Positions 47,447 through 61,700 of a DNA stretch of 64,000 nucleotides are shown one piece after another. How positions within the stretch are numbered: position 1 is the stretch's first letter; each line of letters starts with the position of its first letter. Origin of the DNA: Apostichopus japonicus (Eukaryota; Echinodermata; Holothuroidea; Aspidochirotida; Stichopodidae); assembly GCF_037975245.1 (NCBI RefSeq), contig NC_092579.1, forward strand, positions 3,248,001 through 3,312,000, in the 5' to 3' direction. The position numbers and the translations under genes were made by a program. The notes under the pieces were generated by a model. The model made no database searches. It was given only the letters and a program-made list of their open reading frames with translations, and had not been told where the DNA came from.

Positions 47447-49914
47447 TTATAAAGCAAGCTATTTATGCCTAAAATACGATGTAGAAAACGCAATTGTAAA
47501 TATGATACTTTGGGGTCATTCACAGCCGTATAAGGCAGCCTAAAAATCTTATTCCAAACTATTTTCACTGGAAAATTCATAGCTTGCCACTTCATAATAG
47601 ACGACGGGGGCGTGCAGAGACCGGTACTTAGCTTATTATAAACAATTTTGGTTATTTTATGTGTGCGCATGCACATATTAAAGTTATTTTCACTCATTGG
47701 GAGCAAAACAGAATCATGGTACCCCCTCCAATAACTAGGAATGGCGTGAATAATCCCAAAGTACGAAGTAAAAGGGAAATTTCTAATATATTTTTTCGCT
47801 TGAAACGTGTTATATGGAATTACCGAGCCATCATTTTTAATGAAATCTTTCACATAAATTGTTCTGTGATTTAATAGATTATACTGGAAAATTACTTTAT
47901 TGTTAACCAATATATGACTGTTGTTTAAAATGATTTCATTACCATAATTACTGTCTGGATGATAAAAATTAAACTCAGCCCAAGCCTCACACACTTCTCT
48001 GCAAAAAATATTAGAAATACAAGAAACTGCCTCCTTATTGAAATTACATTTAAAAAGAAAAGCACCACCGAACTGTTTTAGGTATAAATCAAAAAATATT
48101 TTCCAGTTTCCTCTCTGAGGGGCTAAATACCGTTTTACCCAGCTACAGTTTAGACTTTTAATAAAAGATTCAATATCTGTCATAGCAAAGCCACCATTAA
48201 CTTTCTTATTAATAAGGGTGCTCCGTTTAATCTTATAAGGTTTATTATTCCAAATAAAATTATACAAAATTTTATTAACCTCTTTAATGAAACTAAGAGG
48301 AGGATTTGGTAGAACACTAAAAAGAAAAACAAGTTGCGAAATGGCCAAACTCTTAATTATAGTTATTTTACCAGTTGGTGTTAAGTCACGTTTTGACCAC
48401 ATCCCAAGTAACTGTTTGAGCCTGGATAATTTGGGAAGATAATTCAACGAAAAGAAATCTTCATTCTTTGTAGTAAATGTGACACCAAGATATTTCACTG
48501 GACCAAGATTAACATTAAAACCATACTCATGAAAATACCAGGGAACCCTAGAAACCATAGCACCCAATGGATAAAGGAATGATTTGCTGAAATTAACTTT
48601 TAAACCCGAAGCGGCAGAGAAATTATTAAGAATGTTTACAACCTCTACAAGAGAAGCGCGTGAACCATCTAAAAATAAAACAGTATCATCGGCATATTGT
48701 GAAATTCTTATTTCAGAGTTATTAATAGATATACCCTTGATACGACAGCTTGTTTTAACCATGAATGTGAGAAATTCTGAACATAAGATAAAGAGGTAAG
48801 GACTGAGTGGACAACCCTGTCTTACACCTCGAGAAATACTGAAATACTGAGAGAGATGACCATTGTTAATAACACAAGATGTGACGTTCCCATAATAAGT
48901 TCTAACCCACCTAATAAAATTTGGACCAAAATTGAAGAATTTTAAACTTTGATAAAGAAACTCCCAGTCCAAACAATCAAAAGCCTTTTCAAAATCTAGA
49001 AACAGCAGACTACCTGAAATATTGTTGGAATTACAATGATCAATGAGGTCTAAAACTAGTGTAATGTTCTCACCGATGAAACGTCCTTTTAAGAATCCAG
49101 TTTGCTCATCACTAATAATGTAATTTAAAACACGCTTAATACGTGTTGCCAAGCATTTGGCTCCAATCTTGTAGTCAGTATTTAAAATTGCTATAGGCCT
49201 CCAATTTTTCAAATACTGTAAATCTTTTGAAGGCTTTGGAATCAAAGAGAATATTGCCCTGTCCTGTTCATCGGCTAAGTGTGTACAACTGAAAGCAAAA
49301 TTAAGAGAATTAACTACAAAGTTACCTAAAATGTCCCAAAAATGTACATAAAATTCAACTGATAATCCATCAGAACCAGGGGTTTTATTCTTATGCATGG
49401 ACCCAATAGCCTCTTTACATTCATTGATGGTAAAAAGACCCTCGCACAAATAACTCTGATCATCGGTAAGACTCTTGTGATTAGTACAAACATCAACAAA
49501 AAACGAGACAGGAGAAATATTAGGACACTTAGTATAAAGTTTACGATAAAAACTAACAGCTTCACTTAAAATATCCTGACAATTTGAAACAATATTACCA
49601 TCTTCTTTGCGAAGCTGTGTTATGTTATTATTTACCTTGTTGTAACGTTCAAGATTAAGAAAATACTGTGAATTTTTCTCACCATATTCACACCATCTAG
49701 CCCTAGAGCGAATAACTATGCCCTGAAATTTATAATCATATAACATATCTAAATTGTTTCGCAGATCTGCTAAAGTGCTATTTAAACGTTCAGATGGGCA
49801 GATAGTGATTAAACTTTCCAACCTGGCAATCTCATTAACTAGATAGTATTCATATCTGTTACGCTCTTTCGCACGAATGGAATAATAACGCATACTAATA
49901 GAACGGATGTTCAC
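47443..49914 (-). pseudogene. LINE ORF2 reverse transcriptase region
   Basis: An open frame of 823 codons, open further upstream to the truncation point. It contains RT motifs NWRPIAILNTDYKI (about residues 237-250), the catalytic LDFEKAFD (305-312), RGVRQGCPLSPYLF and the YADD box (407-410). The wording of these motifs and the downstream CCHC-like region place it in the L1/Tx1 group. It ends at a stop (LLYK*) caused by an apparent one-base deletion. Confidence 0.88.
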
Positions 49915-50144
49915 CTTAACAGCTTCCCAGAGAAGGGGCTTAAAACCTTGAAAAGTGGGGCTGACGGGTATTGTGGGCCGCGACGTAGAATCACCTACAA
50001 AAGCAAAGACCCACAGGAGATGCGATCAGGTCGAACATGATGTGTGCCAGGTTGACAATCTTCAAAAAGGTTATGGATGGAAAAATAAAAACTATTAGGA
50101 AATACTTGGTTCTCAGGCAAAAAGTGTACATCTGGTTGGTCATT

Positions 50145-50289
50145 TCAAGCCCGAGAAGTGCCGTTTCCGGTGATCTGGGGGGTATCAAAATAAGAAATTT
50201 TCTTGTACGCTCCGCGCCAACCGATGGTGGCGCTCCGCTTAGATAGTAATTCGCGCCCCCCGGGTTTGAAAATCCTGGATACGCGCCTG
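50145..50289. mobile_element. hAT-like fragment (right end plus shared module)
   Basis: Shared module (ttttcttgtacgctccgcg and following) and right terminus GGATACGCGCCTG. No matching left end was found. Confidence 0.55.
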
Positions 50290-50631
50290 ATACTTATCAT
50301 GGAAAGGTCCACAATGGAGGCATGGCGTCTCCTAGCCTTATCATTGGGAATATGTTCTTGCATTCTGTATTTGGAACACTGCCCTACTATTGTTTGTATT
50401 GCTTATTCTAAAGTTAGGTAAGTCAGTATTGTAACATGTTTTTATTTTCAACACATTGATTGCATCTGTACAGTTCTATACATTGAGTTCAACTACAATA
50501 ACCATGAGCAGGGAAAACTTACCACTATCTTACTTGCATTTTTTTAATGTTAAAGTGACCATATTCATACTTTAACCAAACCATTTCTTCCATATTTGAT
50601 AGTGTTTATCCAGAGTAGGTTACAGGATATT

Positions 50632-50882
50632 TTAAAGGTAGGCTATGTAGTATTGGCCCCTATTTAGCATGCTATAATTGCTAGAAGATTTCAAAAAGAA
50701 CGTTCCTAGAGGTCTTTACTTTCCAAATTGTTCAAAGGCATTCTAATTGAAAGCATAAGATGCCTGAATGTCCCAGTGAGGTAAATTTCCTCGAAGGTGG
50801 TAATAAAACCAGTTTCAGAACTTTGACCAAAGGTAACCATATTTGAAGATCTGGTATATTTGGGGCCAATACAGCATACCTG
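50632..50882. mobile_element. TTAA-flanked mini-element, copy 2
   Basis: Same family as 2531-2814 in the same orientation. Shared blocks include 'gaggtcttta', 'cccagtgagg', 'tttcctcg' and 'tttgaccaaaggt'. The left end is TTAAAGGTAGGC; the right end (CAGCATACC) has lost its TTAA. Confidence 0.55.
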
Positions 50883-51096
50883 GTCGAGAGTTGCCGTGGA
50901 AGCCTACATATGTTTGTAGTAATGCAGTAAAATGTAGTCAAGGCAGCTGGAGGAGTCCAGTTTACCCCTGTGCCGAAGGTCAGTCATCTTTTTGGGTTTT
51001 CTCTCCCTTACCCCTCCCTCGGATTGGTACTCCCAATGCCTCATTTTGACAAAGTGGTTATACACTCACACACCCCACACACACAAAGGCCTTATC

Positions 51097-51763
51097 TTAA
51101 AGCAGCATTTGTCTTTTGTCGCCGTTTTCCACTTTTTTGACAAGTCCATCGAGTTGATTACATATATCATGGAGGTAAAACAGAACCTCCATGGATATAT
51201 CAATCACAAAACAACAAACTAAGATTTTAGCCAAGTTTTTCCCTGCCCAAAGCGTTAATTGGCGAGTAATTAAGGACATTTGCAGATAATGAGAAAAGTG
51301 TCCACCGGCAAATTCCACATTTTATATTAATCGCATACAGTTCCCCCAACCCACTAGTTTGAATCCAACCAATCAGAGATGCAGGTTTAGTTATGAGCCG
51401 TGGCTAAAAATAGATTCAAACGTCGAGTTGGTAACTTGGTATACAACCAGCGAGCTGGACTCTAACAGCTCCCTGGTACAACTGCCATAGACAATCTACA
51501 CAAATCAAGCATGGTGTTGTATTACGTATTGGCCAATGACGTTCGTACCTTTAAAATATTCATATTATGGGCGAGGTTTATTTGGATCCCAACGGAAAAT
51601 ATCTTCGAGAAAAACAAAGTTGAAAGTTGTAAATTTTTCGACTTTTATGCCACCATTTGAAGTAAGATTTGAATAGATAAGCTAGTTATGTATGTCGTTA
51701 TGGCATCGTGGAATCAGTGAGGTTGAGAAAAACAATACAAAAGAACGCAAAATACTGCTTTAA
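51097..51763 (-). mobile_element. TTAA-flanked inverted-repeat element A, inverted copy
   Basis: Homologous end-to-end to 34419-35043 in the opposite orientation, with TTAA and TTAAAGCAG termini. Shared segments include 'cttttatgccacca', 'taagctagttatgta' and 'tgggcgaggttta'. Short reading frames inside are shared by chance of homology and are not genes. Confidence 0.75.
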
Positions 51764-52461
51764 CAAGGAGTCCCTGATCTTACCCATATCTAATCACCCC
51801 TTACTATACAGAAACAGAACCCATGGTATGAAGCCTCAACTAACTGAAAAGAGAAGAAATGTATACCAATGCACAGCCTGAAGTTCTCGGATGACCTTCC
51901 CATTCATTACCTAGCGCAAATCATTCTGTCAATATTGTTGTTTTCATTGCTCATTAAAACAATTGAATACATACCGCGCCCATCTATCTGGCTACCGTAA
52001 ATTAGACCTACCAAACTGCTGGGGCCATTTATCACTATTTGTTTGGGGCACATAACGCACACTACGGTTACACAGTAGGCCTATAGGGTACGCAGAACTG
52101 AGATACAGATTGGAATTTCGGACACCTGAGAACTTTGCAGTAACAGTGCCCAGATCCATATCCTGTTTATAGGTAAGGATGAGAATGCCACAATAAAGGA
52201 ATGAGTCTGTTGTCGCTAGAATAGAGGGCGGCATTGCTATTATTTTTAAATCGGGGAATACGGGAGGAATACGGGGAGACAAGATCAGCTGAAAGAATGC
52301 CTTTAAATCAAGCATAGAAACAGGAAATAACCGTTAAATAATGCATGATTAGTTTATACGTAATTACCTAATACTTTGTATATAATTATTATTATGTTTT
52401 CATTTACATTAGTGAAGATTTAATAAATTTTCAATATGATAAAGATTCCTTGCTTCTGACA

Positions 52462-52781
52462 TCAGTCGTCACTGGTTGTATGGTTACCTATTGCTTTCTC
52501 TTGGTCCATTTGTTCAAGATGGAGATTTTCCAGACGATCGTTAGTCTCTCTTCTTCGGGTTCTGGTCCACAGGATACATACAGTACATATTATCACAACT
52601 ACTACTGCTAGACCAACAAGCAGCACCACAGCAATTACGGTGGTAGGGAAGCTCGCAGTCGGTGAATGCGGAGGTAAGTTCGGAGGCTGACCGGGTGGCG
52701 GATCTTCAGGCCGTGCAGCAGCATTATTTCTATTCAATGAAACGGTTGATATCACGGCACCTTCTGGATCGACTGTTGTCT
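52462..52781 (-). CDS. FN3-like receptor exon 7: stalk, TM helix, tail
   Basis: Acceptor AACTTTCAG. It encodes a Pro-rich stalk, a single membrane helix, a basic stop-transfer and a short acidic tail ending TTSDD, then TGA. An ATTAAA-type poly(A) signal lies about 40 nt past the stop. Confidence 0.85.
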
Positions 52782-55700
52782 CTGAAAGTTAGGAGTATTA
52801 AAAGGTATAGTTTTAATTGCTATAATGATTGCCGAATGTGAAAGAACATGAATATCGAACCTTGGGAAATGGTAAGAGAATCTCCCAAAACGTGTGTAAT
52901 TACAATCATTTGGAAAACAACTAAAGGGTGAATTGCTATGACTACCGAACATAAGGAAAATGAATATAAAAATAAATAGTACTTTCATGTAACAATATTA
53001 TTACTAATTTTCAATAATAAATATGAATAACACAATATTCGCAATCTATGCTTATTGTACCTTCTTCAAAAATCATGGCCGCAAACGATTGTGTGAAAAG
53101 TCTTCCCGGCTCATCTCCATACGTACCCGAGAGGTATGGAACGATCTAAAATTAGAATATCAGTTGTGATAAGACAAAATCACAAGGACAAATATACAGT
53201 ACACTACACGAGCTTCTCATTAACGTGTGATGATTAATTATTTTCATGTGCACTCTAGTATCAAGAACATTCCCAAAGATTGAAAGCAAAAATTCATATA
53301 GAGCTTTCATTTGCTATTTACGATGATCAATTTCTCGTTGCTTATTCTTTTCTTAATTTAACATGATGCCAATTTTAAGACATTAACACATACATAAACG
53401 TACTACTAACACTATTGCCAGTAAGTTTCGCTGTTTACATGTTCCGTACAATCGGAACCCTTGAAGTCAAAACCAACACTACAAACTCAAATAAATCCCC
53501 ACAGACAACGAAACCACAACAAAAACCATCTTCATGTCCCTCTACTGCATCAGCATCAGCCAATCAACAATTCATTCTGCAAATGCTCGCGCATGTGCGC
53601 TAATACCCGGCTCCAAAAACAATCACCCCGATAATAGAGAGGAAGAGCCATCCCAGTATTAATTTGTATTATATATTATATTCATATGTGTTGCCCGTTG
53701 GCGTTCAGTGCTACTGCTTTTAGAGGAACCAAAAAGAACATCCAAGGGAAGTAATTTATTAGGCGACGGAGGAGTACGAGGGGGGGGGGGGGAGTGGGGA
53801 GGGAGGAGCAACCAACTTTGAGATTATCACCAGCTACTGGTGTTCATTCTGCCCATCCTTGATTAATTCGATCGTCATAGCGGAAATGGTTTTCCTTCCC
53901 CTCAGATAGGACGGCACCACTCTTTCTATTCTTTCCTGCAGATAACACAATGTACTGTTCGTTTTGTTAGTCTGTTACGTAATAAGCCTTCTATATATAA
54001 CCATGTGTGGATGACTTTTGGACCAATTCTCTACACAGTTTCCTTCGTGTATAAGTCGACGAAACGTTTGATTGGACCGATATAACTAAATACATTCGGG
54101 ACTGACATGTTGGTACTTTCAAGATACCGATAAACAATAATATCATAATCTAACCGTTAGTTTGTATTGGTTGCCTTCTTGAATGTCTGGGCTGGTGGCT
54201 ATCCAATAGTAAGTTTCGTTCTGCGCAGAAAAAAGGACATTATATAAATGGCAACTTCGTATTCAATTTCGTTAAAATGTCATAATAGGTTATAAATCAT
54301 GTTATACTTTCCCCATATCTTTATTTGTATTTATCTAGAAAAATCGATTTGCAAAAATGAATTGATGTAGCACATACAGACAATTCCTCTTGTGTATACA
54401 ACCCAAGCAATGAAACATTCAGTCAAGTTTTACTTGTACTTGTCAACAGTTTTGTCGTACAAAATAGTTTATAATAAATATCTTTTGTGTGACTTGCGAT
54501 ATGGAACCAACTGCTGTTACGTGAGCACATGTTCAGTCTTCTATGCTAACACTTACATCGGATTCATGTTGAATGCTATCATTCAATAACAAATCTCCGT
54601 CAATCGTATGAAGTTGTACTTGATATTGCGATAGCGACCTCATTTGGTTGACTTGTATTGGCGGACTCCAGCTGAACATCATAACAACATTGTTTTCGGA
54701 GCTATATTCAACACGTTCAAGCAGAACATGTATTGGCATGCCACACCGCACAACGCCTGTGAAGAAAGTCATTACGGAGAACATATTAGTCTTGGAAATT
54801 CCAAGACGATTTTTGTCTAAAGCATTGAACTTTCCCAACATTTCAAGCATGTAATGAACCTTAGTATTGCAGTTGTATTGAACATACATACCGCAGTTAT
54901 CAATGATACAATTGAAGTTTGTTTATAATAGTTCCGCGAAGTTTGGGGATTCACAAGATTAAATGCCGTTCTTGTATACTGAAGTATTTACGAAATGTAT
55001 TGAGGAAATGTCGGGAACGTAATCATTTCTTTAGATCATTAATAAGGCCATTCCTAAAGATCTGATTCGAATAATTTATTTACACTTTCTTTCACCAGCG
55101 GAATAATTAGTGGCTTGTTTATAATATATTACAGTATATAAATTTAAATATTTGTCAATTTGATCTCAACTTAATTGAAAGAAGAAAGACAAGTTATACT
55201 TAGTATTAATGTCAATAAAGGATCTAAACATATGATTCCACATGCCATAGCAAAAAAAAAATATGTTTTATTAATTAAACTATGCTTAATTTCAAAATAT
55301 AATGTAGTCATTATTTGAGAATTATCATCTCAAATTTAACAAATAGAATCTTAAGCCTTGGGCACTCGTACATATCCGTTCGTGAACCAGGGTGAGAATA
55401 TAGATTAGGAACTGGTAGTTAAACTTACTCTGTGCCGCACAAAAAGTAGCATCTCTTGTTTCCATGTAACAGTCTAAAGTACCAAAGAAAATGAATTATA
55501 ATGTTAATTTATGTTAGCATTTTTTTTCTGGCATAAGCAAATACATATGAGATGGTGACATTACGGGAATAAAATTTCCGAAATAAGAGGCAAAAACTGC
55601 TATCGGTCGAGGCAGCTGTATTTCCTTGATACTTTGATTTGAGTTTTGAGTTTTGAGATTTGAGTTTTGAGTTTTGAGATTTGAGTTTTGAGTTTTGAGA

Positions 55701-58700
55701 AATAACACTGAGACCATTATGCAATGCGAAACTCAAGACCCCCATTGAACATGTGAAACTCTTCAATACAAAGCAGCTAGGAAACAAACATATTTTAATG
55801 TCAATTTCTCGGATGCAACACAAAACTTGGGTGTCCCTTCTTCCATAGTTACCATGTTTACAGTGCTACACGTTTGTCCACTTTGGCCATATGACGTTGA
55901 ATGACATCTAAGAGTATTCCGATGTTCATATGAAGTTACAAGAATATTTCTTGTATGAGTTATTAGGATTCATAAAATACTGGATTAACATTAACATTTA
56001 GGTCTTCACAAGGAGCCGATTTCATCATCAAATTAAGCCTTAAAAGAACATTGTAGACATTAAGCATATTTGAAACTGAATATCGTGAAAACCGAAATCG
56101 GTTTTAACATTTATCTTAATTTTCTTCTTTTAGTGTGACCTATCAGGACTAAAACTCTACCTCAAATCATCCTTTAAGTAAAAACTGTGTTTGCTAAAAT
56201 TCTTTATTCCCAATCATTTTACAATATTATGTTTGTTTACATTTGGGAAATAAACTGAAAACTGTTCAAATAAATTCAAACCTAATTTTCGACAATATGA
56301 TGTTAAGAAGAATGATTCGATGATATTTCTCCTCAAACGTACATATAAGTGTGCGATTTGAGGGGAAGGCCCATTGAGCGTAACATCATGGGTAAGTCAA
56401 TCGCCTACGGCCCGACTGACCCCGACCAGACTCAATTCGACCTTCGTACCATGGTTTTTCGATTGTCGTTAAGACCCATATGAACTCGATTGGTCATGAC
56501 CCGGTTTTTGATTGTCGTTAAGAGCCAATGGTCTTTTAACTGACCCCCACAAACCGAACGAATGATCAGTGCTCTAAAGTACTATTTGCTGTTTAACGAT
56601 CGGAGCTCGTGCGGGTCACTTGAAAATGTATTACCTCGTGGTTACAGTGTTAAATAATAATAATAATAATAATAAATAATATGCAACTTATATAGCGCAA
56701 TATGCAAAGGCTTCAAAGCGCTTTACAAAACATAATACATAAAAACAAAGTCGTAAAACATAAATACAAAACCAATACACCTAACAAAGATAAAATTACA
56801 CAATGTAAAGTAGAGGAAATGTTAAAAACACAGTGTAAAACTACATCAAATATGTGAAAAACTACTAAAATAACTATATAACTATTTTACAATATACAGA
56901 ATCAATTATAGCATAAAACACATAGCAAATATATATTGCACAAATATTGCAATGGAATTCAGTTATGTAAAATGGTGACACTAAAACAGCCATAAAATGA
57001 AAGATATATTTATGTGTCATAGAAATGCAGCCGGAAAAGGTGGGTTTTAAGTTAGGATTTGAAAATTCCCGAGGAAGGTGCATGGCGAATGTTGGCGGGA
57101 AGTTTGTTCCATAAGTGGGCGGCGGCGTAAGCGTAGGATCTTTTACCTTGAAGTTTGTTGAAGGGTTCGTTACGCTAAGTCGGTTATCAGATGACGATTT
57201 TAATACTCGCGATGGCTTATACAAGGCTAACAAATCTGATATAAATATAGGTGCCATGCCTTTCAAGGCCTTATAGGTGATCAGAAGGATCTTATAGACT
57301 GTTCTTTTGTGTATCGACAATCAATGGAGGGATTCGAGGATCGGAGTTATGTGTTCACGTCGCGATACGCGGAGGACAAGTCGGGCTGCGATGTTCTGCA
57401 CTCTTTGAACCTTCTTCAACTCACGTTCTGGTATACCGAGCAAAAGGGAGTTACTCGAATCTAATTTCGATGTAACGAAGGCATGGACCAACCTGGCAGT
57501 GGATGTTTGCGTCAAGTACTAGCGTATCTGCCAATCACAGCGCTCTTACACACATTGTTGACATGGGCCGCCATACTCAGCGAGGGATCCATGATGACAC
57601 CAAGACACCAAGTGTTTAGTATTCCAGAATGAGGCCGGCGCGACTTAAAACTGACAACATCTTGACAGTGCTATTCTTAAGCACACGCACGATGCCGAAT
57701 ATTCACGATTTTGACCCAGAACGACGGTCGAGTTGAGTCGGAACGTGGTCAGTTTGGCATTGTGCGGCAAATGTAAGAAACACTTACTTACCAGGGGTTT
57801 CAAACTCCTTTTGCGACGCCGAAGAGACAGGAAGAGGCGATCCTTCAGACGTTACACCGTAAACCAACTTGTTAAAAAAACAGGACTGAACATTATTATT
57901 TTACCTTTCCATAGTGTAAATGTGAAAAAATAGACTACTGATTGAGCCATCACGTGACACAGTTTGTTTCTTAAATTGTTGGTATTTTCATCTGTGCAGC
58001 TTAAAACAAACAAAACTGAAGACAAATGCGAGCCAAACAATCTATAAAAATGATTAGTCTATCAAACTTTGGTGCCGAATGCTTTCACTTTATATATAGG
58101 CTGATCATCAAATAGGGTATACCTACTTAGTCGTTGAAGAAGAATGGTTTTTAATCATGATTACTTATGGTATGCTATATAATGGTAAATAATTTTCATT
58201 TGTTTTAGTGAAAATAAGATGATTAAGTACCGTACAATACGACTGGGGAGGGTGAGGGGGGAGGGCCGATATATAAACTAGGAGTAACCACGGGAAATGG
58301 CCTTAAATTCTGCCCACAATTACAAGAGTATCTTTAATTGCACAATGCGGTAATAAGGATTTATCAATTTATTTGCTTTGTAAACACCTTAGCTGAAATG
58401 GTCAGTTTGCCTTCACAGATCATTGAAAGGCATAGAATAATGTTCCATTTCATGCATTGGTTGATTTAAACAGTGAAGTGGGAGAAGCAAAAATCTGAAT
58501 CATAAGACAAAACAGGTGCAAAGCATTCCATACATTGTTTCTAAGAGCAAGTACAACGTTTGTTTCATACAGTGTGATGCTTCTCTCCATTAGGATTCTT
58601 ACCTGAAACATAGCATTGTGAGTGAAAGGTGCTTCTCGTGAAATAGTCGCATATTGCTGCATAGTTTGAAAAGAACCATGATAAAGAGGGGGAAAACAGA

Positions 58701-61700
58701 GAATGTGAAACAATGGCATAAGCTGTGGCTAGAATGTAGTCGATTCCTCGTTTTAAAATAACTAAATAGCTGAATATAGGTTTGAGATTAACGTTTTATC
58801 AAACAACAATGAGATGATTGTAATCAAGTCTATACCCGGAAGTTAGGCATAAATAACAGTCAGCCATTAGCTGGCTTCAACATCCCGTAAGGATACACGA
58901 TATGCATCTGATTGTAAATATTGGCGTTATAACAACCAGTAAATGCATCTCAATATAATATGATGATGATCCCCCTAAAAATTCTGGTAGATTGATAGCT
59001 AAGAAGTACCATGTTTGTAAAGATAATGGCTGCAGGCTATTGTAAGTACAGTAATACGTTTAACGGCAACCTAACTCACCGACAGTTTGTCCTTTGCGCT
59101 CGCACTCGCTGCTTGCAGAGCTTCTCTACAACTTTGGAAAACCCATGGAGTAAGACTCGTACGAGTTGTCTCAAGTTGGAGATCGGTAAGGTATACCACA
59201 TCTATGCACAGGATATAAAAGGCTGATGTTAGAAAACATCAATGGTAGGGACACGGTACCGTGTCAAAAACCCTTCAAGGGACAGGCACGTTATAGGTGA
59301 ATCACATTGATATTTACTTTTTTTCTACAATTATTCAAGATGATAGTGACCGGTGAAAGCATCTATACGGTAGCTCCTAGTTTATCAAACATAGTCTGGA
59401 GGGGTTACTAATTCTCAGTTAAAATACTTTTTAAATAGGTGGCTTTTTTTTCAAATCTTTGACATATCTGGAATAAAAAAATAAAATTTATGTTTTAAAT
59501 TATCACGAATTAGAATAAATATACCAGGCATTCGTGTATATGAGTTATTGAAAATAATCTATAATAATGCACTTCTGATTTTATCATTAAATGGATTCTC
59601 CTTCATCTCTGAAAGTCTCTAACTTAACCCTTCAAAAGAATGACCCAAAACGCCAACTTTGTTTCACATTAGTGGAAAAACTAGAACAATATCCTACTAA
59701 ATGTTCTAAAACGGCCGCAGCAAACTTCTATTTCAGAAACAATAAATAAAATTGTTGTTTTCCAATTGACAACGTTTACTAGTTTCAATATTCATATTCA
59801 TCTAAGCCATTTTCCGTCTGGAAGGAAGGGCTAGGAATTAAAATCGCATCTGTAGTATTTGCGCGTAACAAGTGGAAATCACTTCTAAAGAGGCAATGCG
59901 TCCTCAAGACAATCTACATATGTATCACTTGTTGGGAGTGTGAATAATTCACCTCGTTAACCAAGCCATAACCGCCTCTCCGCGTTCATTAAACAGACAT
60001 CACGTTTTATATTTATTTGACATCGGAAACAAGGGGAAAAAAGACATGTGCTCGAACCCTCAGTATAATCTGAGTGATTTTCTTTAGCAAAATCGCAGAC
60101 TCTCTGTAAAAGTGGTCCTTACGCACAAGCATAACCATTTTGTAATATATTGCTGTTGCCATAGTTGGGAAATATTTTATAAAGCAAGCATTGTTAACAG
60201 TTATTTTATGCATTACTAAGTAACTGATGAGAATTGATGCAAACGTTCTATCGTCAAAGGTTAAAATATACATTTGCGATAACATTGATCTCATTGACGA
60301 TGGGCAAATTAAGATCAATTTCGTCATCAAACTCAATAAAAGCATATCAATCAACGATATTTCTTAAATAAGGGGTTAATCAACGGTCTAGCGTGCGTTA
60401 CTCACAGGATTAATGCACGATCGGGGGATAATGCAAGCGATGCACGAGGGCGGAGCCCGAGTGCATCCAGCGATAGCATTAACACCCGGAGTGCATTAAT
60501 CATGTGAGTAACGCACGCTAGACCGTTGATTAACCCCGTTCATTCATACACTACCATTTGTGTGGGGGAAAAAATCATAAAACAAAACATTTTTGGTTAC
60601 ATATAACCAAAGATTTATTAAAGTGATGCCCCGTAATTTTACCGTGCGTTACTCACAGGATTAACCACGGTCAGCTGACCTGAATGGACCAATAGGATTT
60701 AGGAATCTTTACTAAGTATGAATGAACGCAAGTTAATTGTGTTTCCTCAGAGATTTGGGCAAATATCATATCTCATGAACATTCTTTTGTTTTTCACTTT
60801 TTTCCCCAGAATTTACCTCGTTGCCAAAAAAAGCACATTTCTTAGATGGTATGCTATTACAAATGCATGCACTTACACGATATGTTAAGTCAACCAACTT
60901 CCTCATAAGGAATAAGGTATAAAGAATAAGGTATAAATCTTCCTTTTGTATGTATCCACTTGAGGTGATGAATGATAAAAAGCCCTTAATGAATCATCAA
61001 TTATATCGTCATGATTTATTACCTTCCATACTATTTAAGTACACAGTACGATGGACGAGGTTCCTAGAATACATTACGTGCATGCTGTAGTAGAGGTTCC
61101 TAGAATACATTACGTGCATGCTGTGGTAGAGGTTCCTAGAATACATTACGTGCATGCTGTAGTAGAGGTTCCTAGAATACATTACGTGCATGCTGTTGTA
61201 GAGGTTCATAGAATACATTACGTGCATGCTGTAGTAGAGGTTCCTAGAATACATTACGTGCATGCTGTGGTAGAGGTTCCTAGAATACATTACGTGCATG
61301 CTGTTGTAGAGGTTCCTAGAATACATTACGTGCATGCTGTTGTAGAGGTTCATAGAATACATTACGTGCATGCTGTTGTAGAGGTTCCTAGAATACATTA
61401 CGTGCATGCTGTTGTAGAGGTTCATAGAATACATTACGTGCATGCTGTTGTAGAGGTTCCTAGAATACATTACGTGCATGCTGTTGTAGAGGTTCCTAGA
61501 ATACATTACGTGCATGCTGTAGTAGAGGTGCCCATGAAGGTTATGTTTCATTTTACTCTCTGTATTTCCTCGTTTGCGGGATGAGAGACTTATGTGCAAT
61601 CTTTTACACTGACAGTAGCAATTATAAGAATTTCAAAGCCAAAAAAAAGGGTAAAATATGAAAAAAGAAATCAAGATGTATGAAAATTGTGGTTGGGAAG

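Larger units (their letters stand above)
46995..49934 (-). mobile_element. 5'-truncated L1/Tx1-type LINE with 13-bp target duplication
   Basis: A body of about 2.94 kb is bounded by the direct repeat GGGGCTTAAAACC at 46982-46994 and 49935-49947. On the minus strand it ends in a poly(A) signal (AATAAATA) and a short A-run before the repeat, the signature of target-primed reverse transcription. ORF1 and the endonuclease are missing through 5' truncation; the reverse transcriptase and C-terminal zinc knuckle remain. Confidence 0.9.

Noticed and set aside
61009..61599. Open frames of 177 and 196 codons on opposite strands
   Set aside because: Both are read-through of the 36-bp minisatellite; no independent coding evidence.
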